This document shows, one piece after another, positions 42,729 through 51,674 of a stretch of DNA of 64,000 nucleotides. Each line of letters opens with the position of its first letter. Position 1 is the first letter of the stretch. The notes below the pieces were generated by a model that was not told the DNA's origin, did no database searches, and saw only the letters and a list, made by a program, of their open reading frames with translations. Position numbers and translations under genes: made by a program. This stretch comes from Bordetella parapertussis. GTDB lineage: Bacteria; Pseudomonadota; Gammaproteobacteria; Burkholderiales; Burkholderiaceae_A. The stretch spans positions 39,985 to 103,984 of the forward strand of contig CAMAZF010000003.1 of the NCBI GenBank assembly GCA_945862985.1, read 5' to 3'.

Positions 42729-45458
42729 ATGAAAACCTCTCGCGCGATCCTCTGCGGCCTCGCAGCCGCCCTCTCTCTCTCCATTCAGCCCCTTGCACTC
42801 GCTCAGACACGAGCACCCAAGCCGGTCGAGGTTAGACAGGTCGAGGGCATTCAAGAGTACCGGCTCTCAAACGGACTGCAGGTGCTTCTGGTGCCTGATG
42901 CCTCGAAGCCGACAACGACCGTGAACCTGACGATTCGCGTCGGTTCGAAGCATGAGAACTACGGCGAAACAGGCATGGCTCACCTGCTCGAGCATCTTCT
43001 CTTTAAAGCGTCCGATCAGTACCCAGATGCCCTCGCAGAGTTCAGTCGACGAGGCTTTCGAGCCAACGGAACCACCTGGCTAGACCGCACCAACTACTTC
43101 GCCAGCTTTGCTGAGAATGAGGCCAACCTGAACTGGTACTTGGGGTGGCTTGCAGACGCCATGATCTCGGCCAAGGTGTCCCGAAAGGATCTGGATACCG
43201 AGATGACGGTGGTCCGCAACGAGATGGAGATGGGTGAGAACAGCCCCTTCGGTGTGCTCTTCGAGCGCACCGTGGCCGCCATGTACCAATGGCACAACTA
43301 TGGCAACAGCACGATTGGGGCCCGCTCAGACGTGGAAGGCGTCAGCATTGATCGCCTCCGCGCCTTCTACAAGCGTTACTACCAGCCTGACAACGCCACG
43401 CTGGTGATCTCCGGAAAATTCAAACCTGAGCAGGTCCTCGCCACCCTGCAGAAAACCTTTGCACCGATCCCCAAGCCCAAACGCGTCCTTCAACCGCTCT
43501 ACACGCGCGACCCCGTCCAAGATGGATCGCGTGAGGTCACCATTCGGCGGGTGGGCGGCGTACCGTTGCTGCTGGCCGGCTACCATATCCCCGAAGGTGC
43601 TCACCCCGACACTGCAGCGATTGAACTGCTCAACCGGATGCTGAGCGAGGCCCCTGCTGGGCGCCTGCATAAGGCGCTGGTGGAACAGAAGCTCGCGGCC
43701 GAGGTCTTCGGGTTCAACGCCAATCTCGCTGACCCCGGCTTCCTGCTCTTTGGCGCGCAGCTCTCGCCTGATCAAGATTCAATGGCTGCCCGAAAGGCCC
43801 TGATCGACACCCTGGAGGGCCTCTCAAAAGCACCGCTGACCGAGGACGAGCTGGTCCGTGCGAAAGCCAACTGGCTTCGTGACTGGGATCAACAGTTCAC
43901 GGACCCTGAGAAGGTGGGTGTCGCCCTGAGTGAGGCCATTGCACAAGGCGATTGGAGGCTCTTTTTTCTGATGAGAGACCGAGTCAAGGCCGTCGACCTT
44001 GCGACAGTCAATCGGGTCGCAGCGCAGTGGCTCCTCGCCGACAACCGAACCTTGGCGAACTATCAGCCCACGGCCAAGCCCAACCGCGCACCGAGCCTGA
44101 CTCCGATCAATCTAGAGGCGCAGCTTGCACAGTTCAAGCCAGTCAAGTCCGTGAGCCAGTCCGAGGCGTTTGACGTGACCCCGGCCAATATCTCCAAACG
44201 CACCCAACTCGTGAAGGTCGCTCCGGGACTCTCCCTCTCTCTGTTGAGCAAGTCTGTTCGAGGCCAAGCCGTCAAAGCCAATCTCACGCTTCATCTCGGA
44301 AGCCTCGACACCCTCAAGGGCCAAGATGTGCCCGGCACGCTCTTGCCTATGCTGCTCGATAAAGGGACCAACAGCATGAGCCGCCAGGCGCTTCAGGACA
44401 AACTGACTGCGCTCCAGAGCACCGTGCAGTTCAGCGGAAATGCAGAGCGCATCACGGCCTCTATCGTCTCCACGCGAGAGCGTCTGCCTGAGGTCCTCTC
44501 GTTGGTTGCTCAGATGCTGAGGGAGACCCGCATCGACCCAGCAGTCTTTGAGGAGGTGCGAGCACAAGTGCTCGCCATGATCGCTTCCCAGAAAGACGAA
44601 CCTGAGGCGCGCGCAGAAAATGCACTTGATCGCTGGAACAACCCCTATCCCAAGGGTGATGTCCGCTACTCGATGGACTTTGCCGAGTCAGAGGCTGCGA
44701 TCCGAACAGTCAGCCGTGAGGCGGTCATCGACTTCCATCAGCGCATGCTCGGACTCGGTCATGCACAGCTCTCCGTCGTTGGAGACTTTGACGCAAAGGG
44801 CCTTGAATCTGCCATTCGCAAGGCGTTCGAGGGATGGGCACCCAAGGCGGCCTATCAGCGCCTGCCTCGTCCTCATGTGCCTGCCAAAGCCACGCGCATC
44901 CAGATTCAGACACCGGACAAGCAGAATGCCGCACTTGCACTCAGACTGCCACTGACCCTCCAAGAGTACAGCGCTGACCATGCAGCCCTTTTGGTTGCGA
45001 ATTTTGCGTTCGGAGGGTCGACCAGTGCCCGGCTCTGGATGCGCATCCGTGAGAAGGAGGGTCTCTCTTACGAGGTTCGCTCTCGGCTGGTGATGAATCC
45101 TTTTGAACCGGCTTCTCGTTTGGAGGGTTGGGCCATCTTCGCTCCGCAGAATCGAGCCAAGGTAGAGAAGGCCTTTGCTGAGGAGTTCGCGAAAGCCAAG
45201 CAAGACGGTTTTGGCAAAGATGAGATTGAGGCGGCCAAGCGCGGGCTCCTGAATTTCCGACAACTCGCAAGAGCACAGGACGACCGACTGGCGTCGGATC
45301 TGTCTCGACATGCGAACATGGGACGCCCCTTTGCGAAAGAGACGGAGTTCGACCAACAAATCGCCTCAGTGACTCCCCAGCAGGCATCCGCTGCATGGAA
45401 TCGATATGTTCAGCCTGAGTCGATCGCCTACGCAGTGGCTGGAGACTTTAAGGACTAA
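42729..45458 (+). CDS. secreted M16 (pitrilysin-like) metallopeptidase
   Basis: Zinc peptidase of 909 residues with a Sec signal peptide (cleavage after ALAQ, about 26). The inverted zinc motif is His85-x-x-Glu88-His89 (HLLEH), with the downstream Glu in the NEMEMGENSP region. There are two M16 halves, the first catalytic and the second (about 480-900) lacking the motif, which is a full-length two-lobed clamshell in one chain. It probably degrades peptides in the periplasm. It stands alone in its direction. Confidence 0.9.
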   Translation: MKTSRAILCGLAAALSLSIQPLALAQTRAPKPVEVRQVEGIQEYRLSNGLQVLLVPDASKPTTTVNLTIRVGSKHENYGETGMAHLLEHLLFKASDQYPDALAEFSRRGFRANGTTWLDRTNYFASFAENEANLNWYLGWLADAMISAKVSRKDLDTEMTVVRNEMEMGENSPFGVLFERTVAAMYQWHNYGNSTIGARSDVEGVSIDRLRAFYKRYYQPDNATLVISGKFKPEQVLATLQKTFAPIPKPKRVLQPLYTRDPVQDGSREVTIRRVGGVPLLLAGYHIPEGAHPDTAAIELLNRMLSEAPAGRLHKALVEQKLAAEVFGFNANLADPGFLLFGAQLSPDQDSMAARKALIDTLEGLSKAPLTEDELVRAKANWLRDWDQQFTDPEKVGVALSEAIAQGDWRLFFLMRDRVKAVDLATVNRVAAQWLLADNRTLANYQPTAKPNRAPSLTPINLEAQLAQFKPVKSVSQSEAFDVTPANISKRTQLVKVAPGLSLSLLSKSVRGQAVKANLTLHLGSLDTLKGQDVPGTLLPMLLDKGTNSMSRQALQDKLTALQSTVQFSGNAERITASIVSTRERLPEVLSLVAQMLRETRIDPAVFEEVRAQVLAMIASQKDEPEARAENALDRWNNPYPKGDVRYSMDFAESEAAIRTVSREAVIDFHQRMLGLGHAQLSVVGDFDAKGLESAIRKAFEGWAPKAAYQRLPRPHVPAKATRIQIQTPDKQNAALALRLPLTLQEYSADHAALLVANFAFGGSTSARLWMRIREKEGLSYEVRSRLVMNPFEPASRLEGWAIFAPQNRAKVEKAFAEEFAKAKQDGFGKDEIEAAKRGLLNFRQLARAQDDRLASDLSRHANMGRPFAKETEFDQQIASVTPQQASAAWNRYVQPESIAYAVAGDFKD

Positions 45459-45464
45459 GGCCGT

Positions 45465-46229
45465 CTAACCACGCTGGGCGGGGGGCGCCACGCGCGCCCC
45501 GGTCTGGCCATGTCGAAGCAAGGCCTGCTCTACAAATCCGCTAGCCTTCGCCCATTCCACGAACTGCGAGAGCGCTGATTGAGCCACCGCCCCTCGGACC
45601 TTGGCGCAGCCCATCGCCTGCTCAATGACCATAAACGGCTCATCCAGAAACCGGAGTCCCTCGACCCGTTGGCAGTCGAGCGCGAGTTGTTCGCGCACGC
45701 CGGCTGCCACCTCTGCACCTGAAGCCACAAATTCATCGACGACCGTCTGTGAAGTCTGAGCGCGCACCAGAGTGGCCTGCTGAATCGCGCGTGTCAGGTA
45801 GAGGTCGTAGGCGCTGCCTTGCCCAACCACGATTCGATGGCCAGCCTGATCTGCCTCTGACTGGTGCCTGAGCGGACTTGAATCCCGAACCAAATAGCAG
45901 CCCTCGATCAGCACATAGGGGGGCGTGAACAAGATGGTTTCCCCCCGCTTGGGGTCGATGGCGAAAAAGCCAATGTCGGCCTTCCCTGAGGACACTGCCT
46001 CTACGGACTCCATCGCCTTGTCATAGGCCTGCAGTGACACCTCGAGCCCAAGCTGTCGTCCAAACTCCCGCGCCAGATCAACGGTGACCCCCATGGGGGC
46101 GCCAGACCCATCTCGCCCTGCCAGCACGGCATTGCCAAGATTGATGGAGGCCCTCAGCAGACCCGTTGGTGCCAACGCGCTCCGCTGTGATGGGTCATAC
46201 GCGGTTGAAGCAGGCGTCAGTGCGGACAT
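45465..46229 (-). CDS. substrate-binding-domain protein (SBP_bac_3 type)
   Basis: Protein of 254 residues with the amino-acid-binding-protein fold: LRASINLGNAVLAG, a GVTVDLAREFGRQLG module, ADIGFFAIDPKR and a VVGQGSAYDLYL hinge. No signal peptide is apparent from the start at 46229, which is supported by GGAG, so it may be cytosolic or use another export route. No ABC permease genes are adjacent. Ligand unknown. Confidence 0.72.
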   Translation of the reverse strand: MSALTPASTAYDPSQRSALAPTGLLRASINLGNAVLAGRDGSGAPMGVTVDLAREFGRQLGLEVSLQAYDKAMESVEAVSSGKADIGFFAIDPKRGETILFTPPYVLIEGCYLVRDSSPLRHQSEADQAGHRIVVGQGSAYDLYLTRAIQQATLVRAQTSQTVVDEFVASGAEVAAGVREQLALDCQRVEGLRFLDEPFMVIEQAMGCAKVRGAVAQSALSQFVEWAKASGFVEQALLRHGQTGARVAPPAQRG

Positions 46230-46296
46230 CAGGGACTCCTTGGATAGGCAGTTTAAACATGTGCTCTTATCGTAGTCCCTTTCAAGAGGAGCCGTC

Positions 46297-46614
46297 ATGA
46301 TCATTGACCATCGAACCTACACCCTTAACCCAGGCCGGCAGCAGGCCTACCTCGAACTCTACGAGTCTGAGGGCTTTGAAGTTCAGAAGAAACACCTCGG
46401 CCAGCCGATTGGCTATTTCACAGTAGAAATTGGCCCACTGAACCAGGTGGTCCACCTGTGGGGATACGCGAGCATGGCCGAACGGGAGGAAAAGCGCGCT
46501 CGCATGGAATCCGATCCAGCGTGGATCGCCTACAAGAAGAAGAGCGCCGAGTCTGGGAACATCGCCCACCAAGAGAACAAGATTCTCAAATCGACCCGGT
46601 TCTCACCTGTCTAG
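46297..46614 (+). CDS. NIPSNAP family protein
   Basis: Protein of 105 residues beginning MIIDHRTYTLNPG and containing LGQPIGYFTVEIGPLNQVVHLWGY, the conserved NIPSNAP ferredoxin-like dimer fold, with AMARxxD-like ESDPAW. Family members are small alpha/beta-barrel dimers of mostly unknown function, often in catabolic loci. It is divergent from the binding-domain gene. Confidence 0.87.
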   Translation: MIIDHRTYTLNPGRQQAYLELYESEGFEVQKKHLGQPIGYFTVEIGPLNQVVHLWGYASMAEREEKRARMESDPAWIAYKKKSAESGNIAHQENKILKSTRFSPV

Positions 46615-46632
46615 GCCTCTGATCAGGCCCTG

Positions 46633-47457
46633 CTACTGACAGTAAGCCATGGCCTGCCCTGAAGACCGCGCCGTCATCAGGGCGGCCGCTGCGGCATCGA
46701 TGAGGGACTGGGCTGATTGGGCATCCTCCGGAAAGAGAGCAATCCCTAGGCGGGCCCCTTGCCACTCGTCCAGGGGAATCGGCGGACTCTCCAAGCTTGC
46801 TATGAGCCGCTGCGCGACTCTCTCGACGCTCTCGAGATTAGGAATCTGATCCAGGAGCAGTGCAAACTGATCGCGCTCTAGGCGAGCCATGAGGTCGTGC
46901 TCTCGCAATTGAGCGCGCACTTTCCCGGCCACTTCAAAGAGCAGTTCATCCCCCACTTCATGACCGAAGCGCTCATTGATGCGCCGAAACCCGCGAATGT
47001 CTACGACCACCAACGCCATGAGACGTGGCTTTCCCTGGGCCGTCTGGAGACGCTCCGTGACCGCCTGAACAAAACCCCTGCGGTGCGCGACTCCGGTCAG
47101 ACTGTCGATCGCGGAGAGCCGCTCAAGGGATTGATGCAGATGCTGAACCTGGGTGATCGCGTCTAGCCATCGCTCCGCGATCTTGGCCAATACTGCGCCC
47201 TGCTCGGCCGCCTCAGGCGAGAGACACTGGGGCTCGATGAGCCGCAGCCGACGCCCCATCGAACCTGTCGAAACCAGATACACCCCGTGCTCCGGACGCG
47301 CAGGTCCAAGTGAGAATCGGGGCATCGATGCACTGAGGTCACAGCCTGAGGCTTGGTGCAGTGCGACCAAGGCATGCGCAAGACTGGCCCAAACCTCCTC
47401 TGCACCTGTCTGTTCAGTCAATGTGAGCGCCGCAGCACCCAGAGAAAAAGTAGCCAT
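46633..47457 (-). CDS. degenerate GGDEF-domain protein
   Basis: Protein of 274 residues: an N-terminal GAF-like half, then a GGDEF domain starting SAIDSLTGVAHRRGF with VVVDIRGFRRINERFGHEVGDELL. The catalytic signature is R-L-E-R-D-Q-F instead of GGDEF/GGEEF, so diguanylate cyclase activity is unlikely; it may bind nucleotide or partner proteins. A GTG at 47520 would add 21 residues. It is divergent from the Sia-type operon, whose homologues elsewhere drive a GGDEF enzyme. Confidence 0.78.
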   Translation of the reverse strand: MATFSLGAAALTLTEQTGAEEVWASLAHALVALHQASGCDLSASMPRFSLGPARPEHGVYLVSTGSMGRRLRLIEPQCLSPEAAEQGAVLAKIAERWLDAITQVQHLHQSLERLSAIDSLTGVAHRRGFVQAVTERLQTAQGKPRLMALVVVDIRGFRRINERFGHEVGDELLFEVAGKVRAQLREHDLMARLERDQFALLLDQIPNLESVERVAQRLIASLESPPIPLDEWQGARLGIALFPEDAQSAQSLIDAAAAALMTARSSGQAMAYCQ

Positions 47458-47591
47458 TGACGGAATGCTAGTCGAAACATCCGCATGGCTACAACCACAA
47501 GAGTGAAGCAATTTGGACACGAAATTGTCACGCCCGCGTGTTGAAGTTCCGTTTCACCAAAATCATGCAGCCGACGGCGGGGAGGCCATAC

Positions 47592-48176
47592 GTGGATGCA
47601 AACAGCTTTCTGATGTTCCGCAAGGAGCTCAGCTCCCGAGGAATCGTTTTCTCGTACAGTGGGTATCTCAACGATGACATCCTGACGGGTATTGGCAATG
47701 CGCTGCGCACCAAGCTCGCACTCGACCATACCGACGCCAAGATTTCACGCGGAATCTTTTCTGCGTTCGTGGAGCAGGTTCAGAACGTCATTCGTTACTC
47801 CGCCGAATCCCGCGGCCCAGAGCTCGACGAGGATGGCGAACCCGTGGACGACCCCTTTCTTCAAGAGATTCGCTACGGGCTGGTGGCGATTGGCGACCAT
47901 CCCGACGGGGTTCGGTTTGTCACCTGCGGAAATATGATCGAGACCCAACACGTGGATCGCATTCGAGAGGCACTCGAATCCATTAAGGGGCTCGACCGAA
48001 AAGAGCTCACCAAGCTCATGCGCGAGCAGCTCAAAGATGGGCCTCCAGAGGGCTCCAAAGGCGCAGGCGTGGGCTTCATCTCGATTGCACGTGAGGCCAA
48101 TGGCCGGTGGGAGTACGAGATTCTGCCCACTGAAGATCCCAACTATTGCTTCTTCTGCTTTGAAGCCCATTTTTGA
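47592..48176 (+). CDS. SiaB-like protein serine/threonine kinase
   Basis: Protein of 194 residues with a GHKL/HATPase-like kinase fold: the N-box AFVEQVQNVIRYSAE (Asn about 65) and G-box SKGAGVGFISIAR. This is the SiaB type, which phosphorylates SiaC in the Pseudomonas system. GGAGG at 47581-47585, 6 bp before GTG 47592, gives the best start; a GTG at 47538 has no ribosome-binding site. It heads a four-gene operon with SiaC, a nucleotide cyclase and a PP2C phosphatase. Confidence 0.85.
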   Translation: MDANSFLMFRKELSSRGIVFSYSGYLNDDILTGIGNALRTKLALDHTDAKISRGIFSAFVEQVQNVIRYSAESRGPELDEDGEPVDDPFLQEIRYGLVAIGDHPDGVRFVTCGNMIETQHVDRIREALESIKGLDRKELTKLMREQLKDGPPEGSKGAGVGFISIAREANGRWEYEILPTEDPNYCFFCFEAHF

Positions 48177-48187
48177 GCTGAGACACC

Positions 48188-48574
48188 ATGGATAAAATCT
48201 CAATTGCATCAACCGCACGCACACCGGCTGTGGAATTCGACCCCGAAGCTCGCACTTTTGTGCTCAGCGGCGAGTCTTACCCCGAAGATCCGTTCAAGTT
48301 CTTCGCGGATCCTCTGGCCACCATCAATGCCTTTCTGGACCAGTCACACGAGGGGCCGGTGCACTTTTCTTTCAAGCTCACTTATTTCAATAGCTCCTCT
48401 GCGAAGGTGCTCATGGATCTGTTCTGTGCGCTGGAAGAGTCCGCTGGGCGCGGAAATGACATCTCAGTCGATTGGGTCTACGCCGAAGACGATGACAACA
48501 TGCTTGAGCTCGGGGAAGAATTCTCTGAGGAGCTTTCTGCTGCCAAGTTCACACTCAAGCCCATCGCTGAGTAG
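48188..48574 (+). CDS. SiaC-like regulatory phosphoprotein
   Basis: Protein of 128 residues of the SiaC family (DUF1987): TPAVEFDPEARTFVLSGESYPEDPF near the start, then FKLTYFNSSSAKVLMDLF. In SiaC the phosphorylated Thr sits in the matching loop; here Ser69-Ser71 occupy it (aligned by eye). Unphosphorylated SiaC binds and activates the partner cyclase, and phosphorylation by SiaB releases it. It begins 11 bp after the kinase gene and precedes the cyclase by 2 bp. Confidence 0.85.
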   Translation: MDKISIASTARTPAVEFDPEARTFVLSGESYPEDPFKFFADPLATINAFLDQSHEGPVHFSFKLTYFNSSSAKVLMDLFCALEESAGRGNDISVDWVYAEDDDNMLELGEEFSEELSAAKFTLKPIAE

Positions 48575-48576
48575 AC

Positions 48577-49632
48577 GTGTCGGCAGAGCTTCTCACCCAA
48601 GAGCTGGAGACGCTGGCCTGGTGCGAGCGTCTCATGGAGGAGGTCCAGGGGAAGATTCCACGGGACGACTTTGAGAAGCTCCACAAGAGCTACAAGCGAC
48701 TGCTCAAGGATTTCAATCGCATCATTCGCATCAGCGATCGAAATGAGCTCCGCCTTCAGAATTTATCTGAAGAGCTCACCAAGGAGAAGGCCAAGCTCGA
48801 GGGCTTGGCCAACCAGCTCTCGAGTTACCTCCCCCGCCAGGTTTTTGAGTCCATCTTCGCCGGGAAGCAAACGCTCGAGATCAAGACCAAGCGCCGTCTA
48901 CTCACGGTGTTCTTCTCTGATATTCAGGGCTTCACCAAGATCTCGGAAGCACTGCAGCCTGAAAAACTCACGCACTACCTGAATCAGTACTTTTCGGAGA
49001 TGTCTCGGATCGCCCTCAAGCATGGTGGCACCATCGACAAGTTCATCGGGGACGCCATGATGGTCTTCTTCGGGGATCCGGAGACGCGTGGGGATCGTGC
49101 AGACGCCTTGGCAGCCGTTTCGATGGCGGTGGAGATGCAGGAGCGTCTCGCGGAGCTCAATCTCGCATGGCAGGCCGAAGGACTCCAGTATCCATTCATT
49201 ACCCGAATGGGCTTGAACACGGGTTATTGCAATGTTGGGAACTTTGGCAGCGCAGAGCGCATGGCCTACACGATCATTGGCGGCGAAGTGAATCTCACGG
49301 CTCGAATCGAGAGTGCCTGCGAGGCGGGAGGCGTGCTTCTCTCTTATGAGACCTACTCGCTGGTTCAAGACCATATGCTGGCAGTTGAGCGTGAGCCACT
49401 GACGCTCAAGGGCATTGGACGTCCCGTCAGAACCTTCGCCATCAAGAATTTCTATGGGCAGGCCACCCATTCGAGTGAGGATCTCCCGATCAAGTTCGCG
49501 CTTCCCGGTGCGACGGAGAGCCTTGAGATTCACCCCTCGCAACTCTCACTGCCAGAGCGCATTGCGCTAGTGGCCAGCCTACGTTCAATCGCCAGTCAAC
49601 TGGAAGGAGCCAGTGATGCTGCACCAAGCTAG
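48577..49632 (+). CDS. class III adenylate cyclase with N-terminal coiled coil
   Basis: Cytosolic protein of 351 residues. A helical, coiled-coil-like stalk (about 5-85, with KSYKRLLKDFNRIIRISDRNE) leads into a CHD cyclase domain. Metal-binding Asp115 and Asp159, adenine-specifying Lys155 and Thr232, and transition-state Asn239 and Arg243 are all present, so it should make cAMP rather than cGMP. The start is a GTG at 48577. It occupies the place that the diguanylate cyclase SiaD holds in Pseudomonas, and the stalk is the likely SiaC docking site. Confidence 0.88.
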   Translation: MSAELLTQELETLAWCERLMEEVQGKIPRDDFEKLHKSYKRLLKDFNRIIRISDRNELRLQNLSEELTKEKAKLEGLANQLSSYLPRQVFESIFAGKQTLEIKTKRRLLTVFFSDIQGFTKISEALQPEKLTHYLNQYFSEMSRIALKHGGTIDKFIGDAMMVFFGDPETRGDRADALAAVSMAVEMQERLAELNLAWQAEGLQYPFITRMGLNTGYCNVGNFGSAERMAYTIIGGEVNLTARIESACEAGGVLLSYETYSLVQDHMLAVEREPLTLKGIGRPVRTFAIKNFYGQATHSSEDLPIKFALPGATESLEIHPSQLSLPERIALVASLRSIASQLEGASDAAPS

Positions 49633-50827
49633 AACCGTCAAGACCATTCTTCGTGAGCAATGGGCCGTGGAGGAACACGAGCCCTGTGGCCCGTTTATCA
49701 ATAAGATCCGCGCGGTTGAAGATGTATTTATTGTTCCTGTGGTCGACCGAAATGGAGCGCCGATTGGGCTCATCGAGAAGGGATCAGCACTCAATCTCGC
49801 TGCGAATCCCCTGCACTACTCGGTCTTTGAGAAACGAAGCGTTCGCATGCTGATGCAAGATGATTTCGCATCGTTCGATGAAAACATGAGCATTGACGAC
49901 GTGAGCTCGGCCCTCCTCGAACAAGGCGGAAACCTCAGCCGCGGGGGCTTTCTCATCACCCGTGAGGGTAAGTACGTGGGCATTGGTCTGAATACCGACA
50001 TGCTCAATTACCTGGTCGAAGCGAACGAAGAAAAGGCCCATGCGCTGGCCGAGATCAACTCAGAAATCATGGACTCGGTGAATTATGCGAGTCGTATTCA
50101 GCAGAGCCTGCTTCCCAACGATGACTTCATGCGAGAGCACTTGAGCGGGCTAGGGATTCTCTGGGAGCCACGGGACGTCGTGGGCGGAGATGTGTATTGG
50201 CGCTCCCCAACCCACAACGACTGCTTCACCCTTGTGCTCATCGACTGCACCGGACACGGAGTGCCAGGCTCGTTGATGTCAATGCTGGTGGTGACCTCAC
50301 TCAGCCGTATCTATGCTGAGAACCCGTCTATTCGTCCGGGTGAGGCTTTGGCCAAGACAGGTGACTTAGTCCGGCGCGCCCTGAACCAGGATCGAGACGA
50401 CGCAACCTCCAATGACGGATTCGACGCGGGGGCCTGCATGGTGGACCTCGCTGCACAGCGGGTCGTGTTTGCCGGTGCTCGAACCAATTGCTTTGTCATT
50501 CCGAAGACGAGTGAATCAGTGATTCGACTGGTCGGTGACAGGATGGCACTGGGGTACCCCGGCAGCCAGCCGCATGAAGCCCTTGAGGAGGTCGATGTCC
50601 CCCTTGGCGACTGCCACATCTTCGCCATGGGGTCAGATGGCATCTTTGATCAGCCGGGTGGCCCCAACCGTCGAGCTTTCGGCCCGAAGCGTTGGATTGA
50701 AGCCCTCGAATCGAATCGGCACGAGCGCGCAGACGGCTTAATTGCGAAGCTCCATCAGGTGGTGACAGACTGGCGTGGTCAAGAAGTTCGACGCGACGAT
50801 CTCTCGGCCTTGGCGTTTTCGGTCTAG
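49616..50827 (+). CDS. CBS-pair SpoIIE-type protein phosphatase (SiaA-like role)
   Basis: Protein of 403 residues without membrane segments. An N-terminal CBS pair (about 1-135, VFIVPVVDRNGAPIGLIE and GGFLITREGKYVGIG) is followed by a helical linker and a PP2C/SpoIIE domain (about 170-403) with metal Asps in DVVGGDVYW, IDCTGHGVPG and GSDGIFDQ. It should dephosphorylate the SiaC-like protein. GGAG at 6 bp sets ATG 49616, inside the cyclase gene (17-bp overlap). The Pseudomonas SiaA instead has a membrane HAMP sensor. Confidence 0.87.
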   Translation: MLHQARTVKTILREQWAVEEHEPCGPFINKIRAVEDVFIVPVVDRNGAPIGLIEKGSALNLAANPLHYSVFEKRSVRMLMQDDFASFDENMSIDDVSSALLEQGGNLSRGGFLITREGKYVGIGLNTDMLNYLVEANEEKAHALAEINSEIMDSVNYASRIQQSLLPNDDFMREHLSGLGILWEPRDVVGGDVYWRSPTHNDCFTLVLIDCTGHGVPGSLMSMLVVTSLSRIYAENPSIRPGEALAKTGDLVRRALNQDRDDATSNDGFDAGACMVDLAAQRVVFAGARTNCFVIPKTSESVIRLVGDRMALGYPGSQPHEALEEVDVPLGDCHIFAMGSDGIFDQPGGPNRRAFGPKRWIEALESNRHERADGLIAKLHQVVTDWRGQEVRRDDLSALAFSV

Positions 50828-50837
50828 CCTCAGCACG

Positions 50838-51245
50838 CTACTTTTTGACCAACGGGCAGATGGAGCCCAAAAGGATTCCATCGGGCCCGTTGTCACCGCG
50901 AACCGGACGCCAGTTCGAGTTCACCTTCACCACTCGCGTCGGCCGCCCCGTGGCCTGCTTGCCGGAGTATCGACGCTCCAGGCGTGTTCGGGCCCGTTGC
51001 CCAGCGCAATCGAGCTCCTCCAGATACAGCGTAGAGAGATGGCCCATGAGGTCTGGATGCCGTCGGTCCTCAATTCGCCAGACCAAGGCCCCCTCTGTGG
51101 TGCGACGAATGGAATACATTTCTGCATACGACACTCTCCCACTCGCCTTGTCGAGCATGAGATAGAGGTCAGCCCGAGCCGGGCTCGGTATGAAGGCAGC
51201 GCTCAAGAGGGTCAGGCAGAGGGAAAGACTAAAAATGCGATTCAT
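50838..51245 (-). CDS. surface-adhesin protein E-like secreted protein
   Basis: Protein of 135 residues with a Sec signal peptide (cleavage near 25, PARA). The mature domain has ALVWRIEDRR, YLEELDC, ERRYSGK and a C-terminal SICPLVKK, with two cysteines likely in a disulfide. The pattern resembles the small surface-adhesin protein E family, though many members have no known adhesive role. It is convergent with the phosphatase gene, 10 bp apart. Confidence 0.65.
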   Translation of the reverse strand: MNRIFSLSLCLTLLSAAFIPSPARADLYLMLDKASGRVSYAEMYSIRRTTEGALVWRIEDRRHPDLMGHLSTLYLEELDCAGQRARTRLERRYSGKQATGRPTRVVKVNSNWRPVRGDNGPDGILLGSICPLVKK

Positions 51246-51263
51246 GCCATTAGAATCGGACTT

Positions 51264-51674
51264 ATGCTGCTGACCTTGAGACGTTTCAGACTGTTCTCCC
51301 TCATGCTCTTTGCCCCAGGATGGGCTCTGGCACAGGCCCCCACGGTTGCTGGAGGGAGCGACGAGCCTCCTCCCCCTCCTCCGCCGAACTGTAGCGTGGC
51401 TGCCTTTCGCACACTCGCCCTAGAGACCCCAGAGACCCGGCGCACGGCCGCAGCAATGGCTTGGCTGAAGAGCACGGGCAAGGACTGTAGCTTGGATCGA
51501 CTGGTCCTGATTCGCAACAATCGAGTGCAATGGTTGGGCGTGGTCGACTCTGCAAGCCTGGCCGGGGAAATCGATCGTCTGATTGAAGAAAAGTCTACGG
51601 ACGCCCCGTCGACGGTTCAAAGCCTCTACACCTCGGCTGCCCCCGCCGGGGGAGCTGCACCCGCGTCCAAGTGA
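51264..51674 (+). CDS. secreted hypothetical protein with polyproline stretch
   Basis: Protein of 136 residues with a Sec signal peptide (cleavage near 20, ALAQ), then a run of seven prolines before a Cys, and a conserved-looking helical domain with a second Cys (KDCSLDRL). The stop TGA overlaps the GTG start of the next gene (GTGA). No family recognised. Translation of the proline run would normally need EF-P. Confidence 0.6.
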   Translation: MLLTLRRFRLFSLMLFAPGWALAQAPTVAGGSDEPPPPPPPNCSVAAFRTLALETPETRRTAAAMAWLKSTGKDCSLDRLVLIRNNRVQWLGVVDSASLAGEIDRLIEEKSTDAPSTVQSLYTSAAPAGGAAPASK

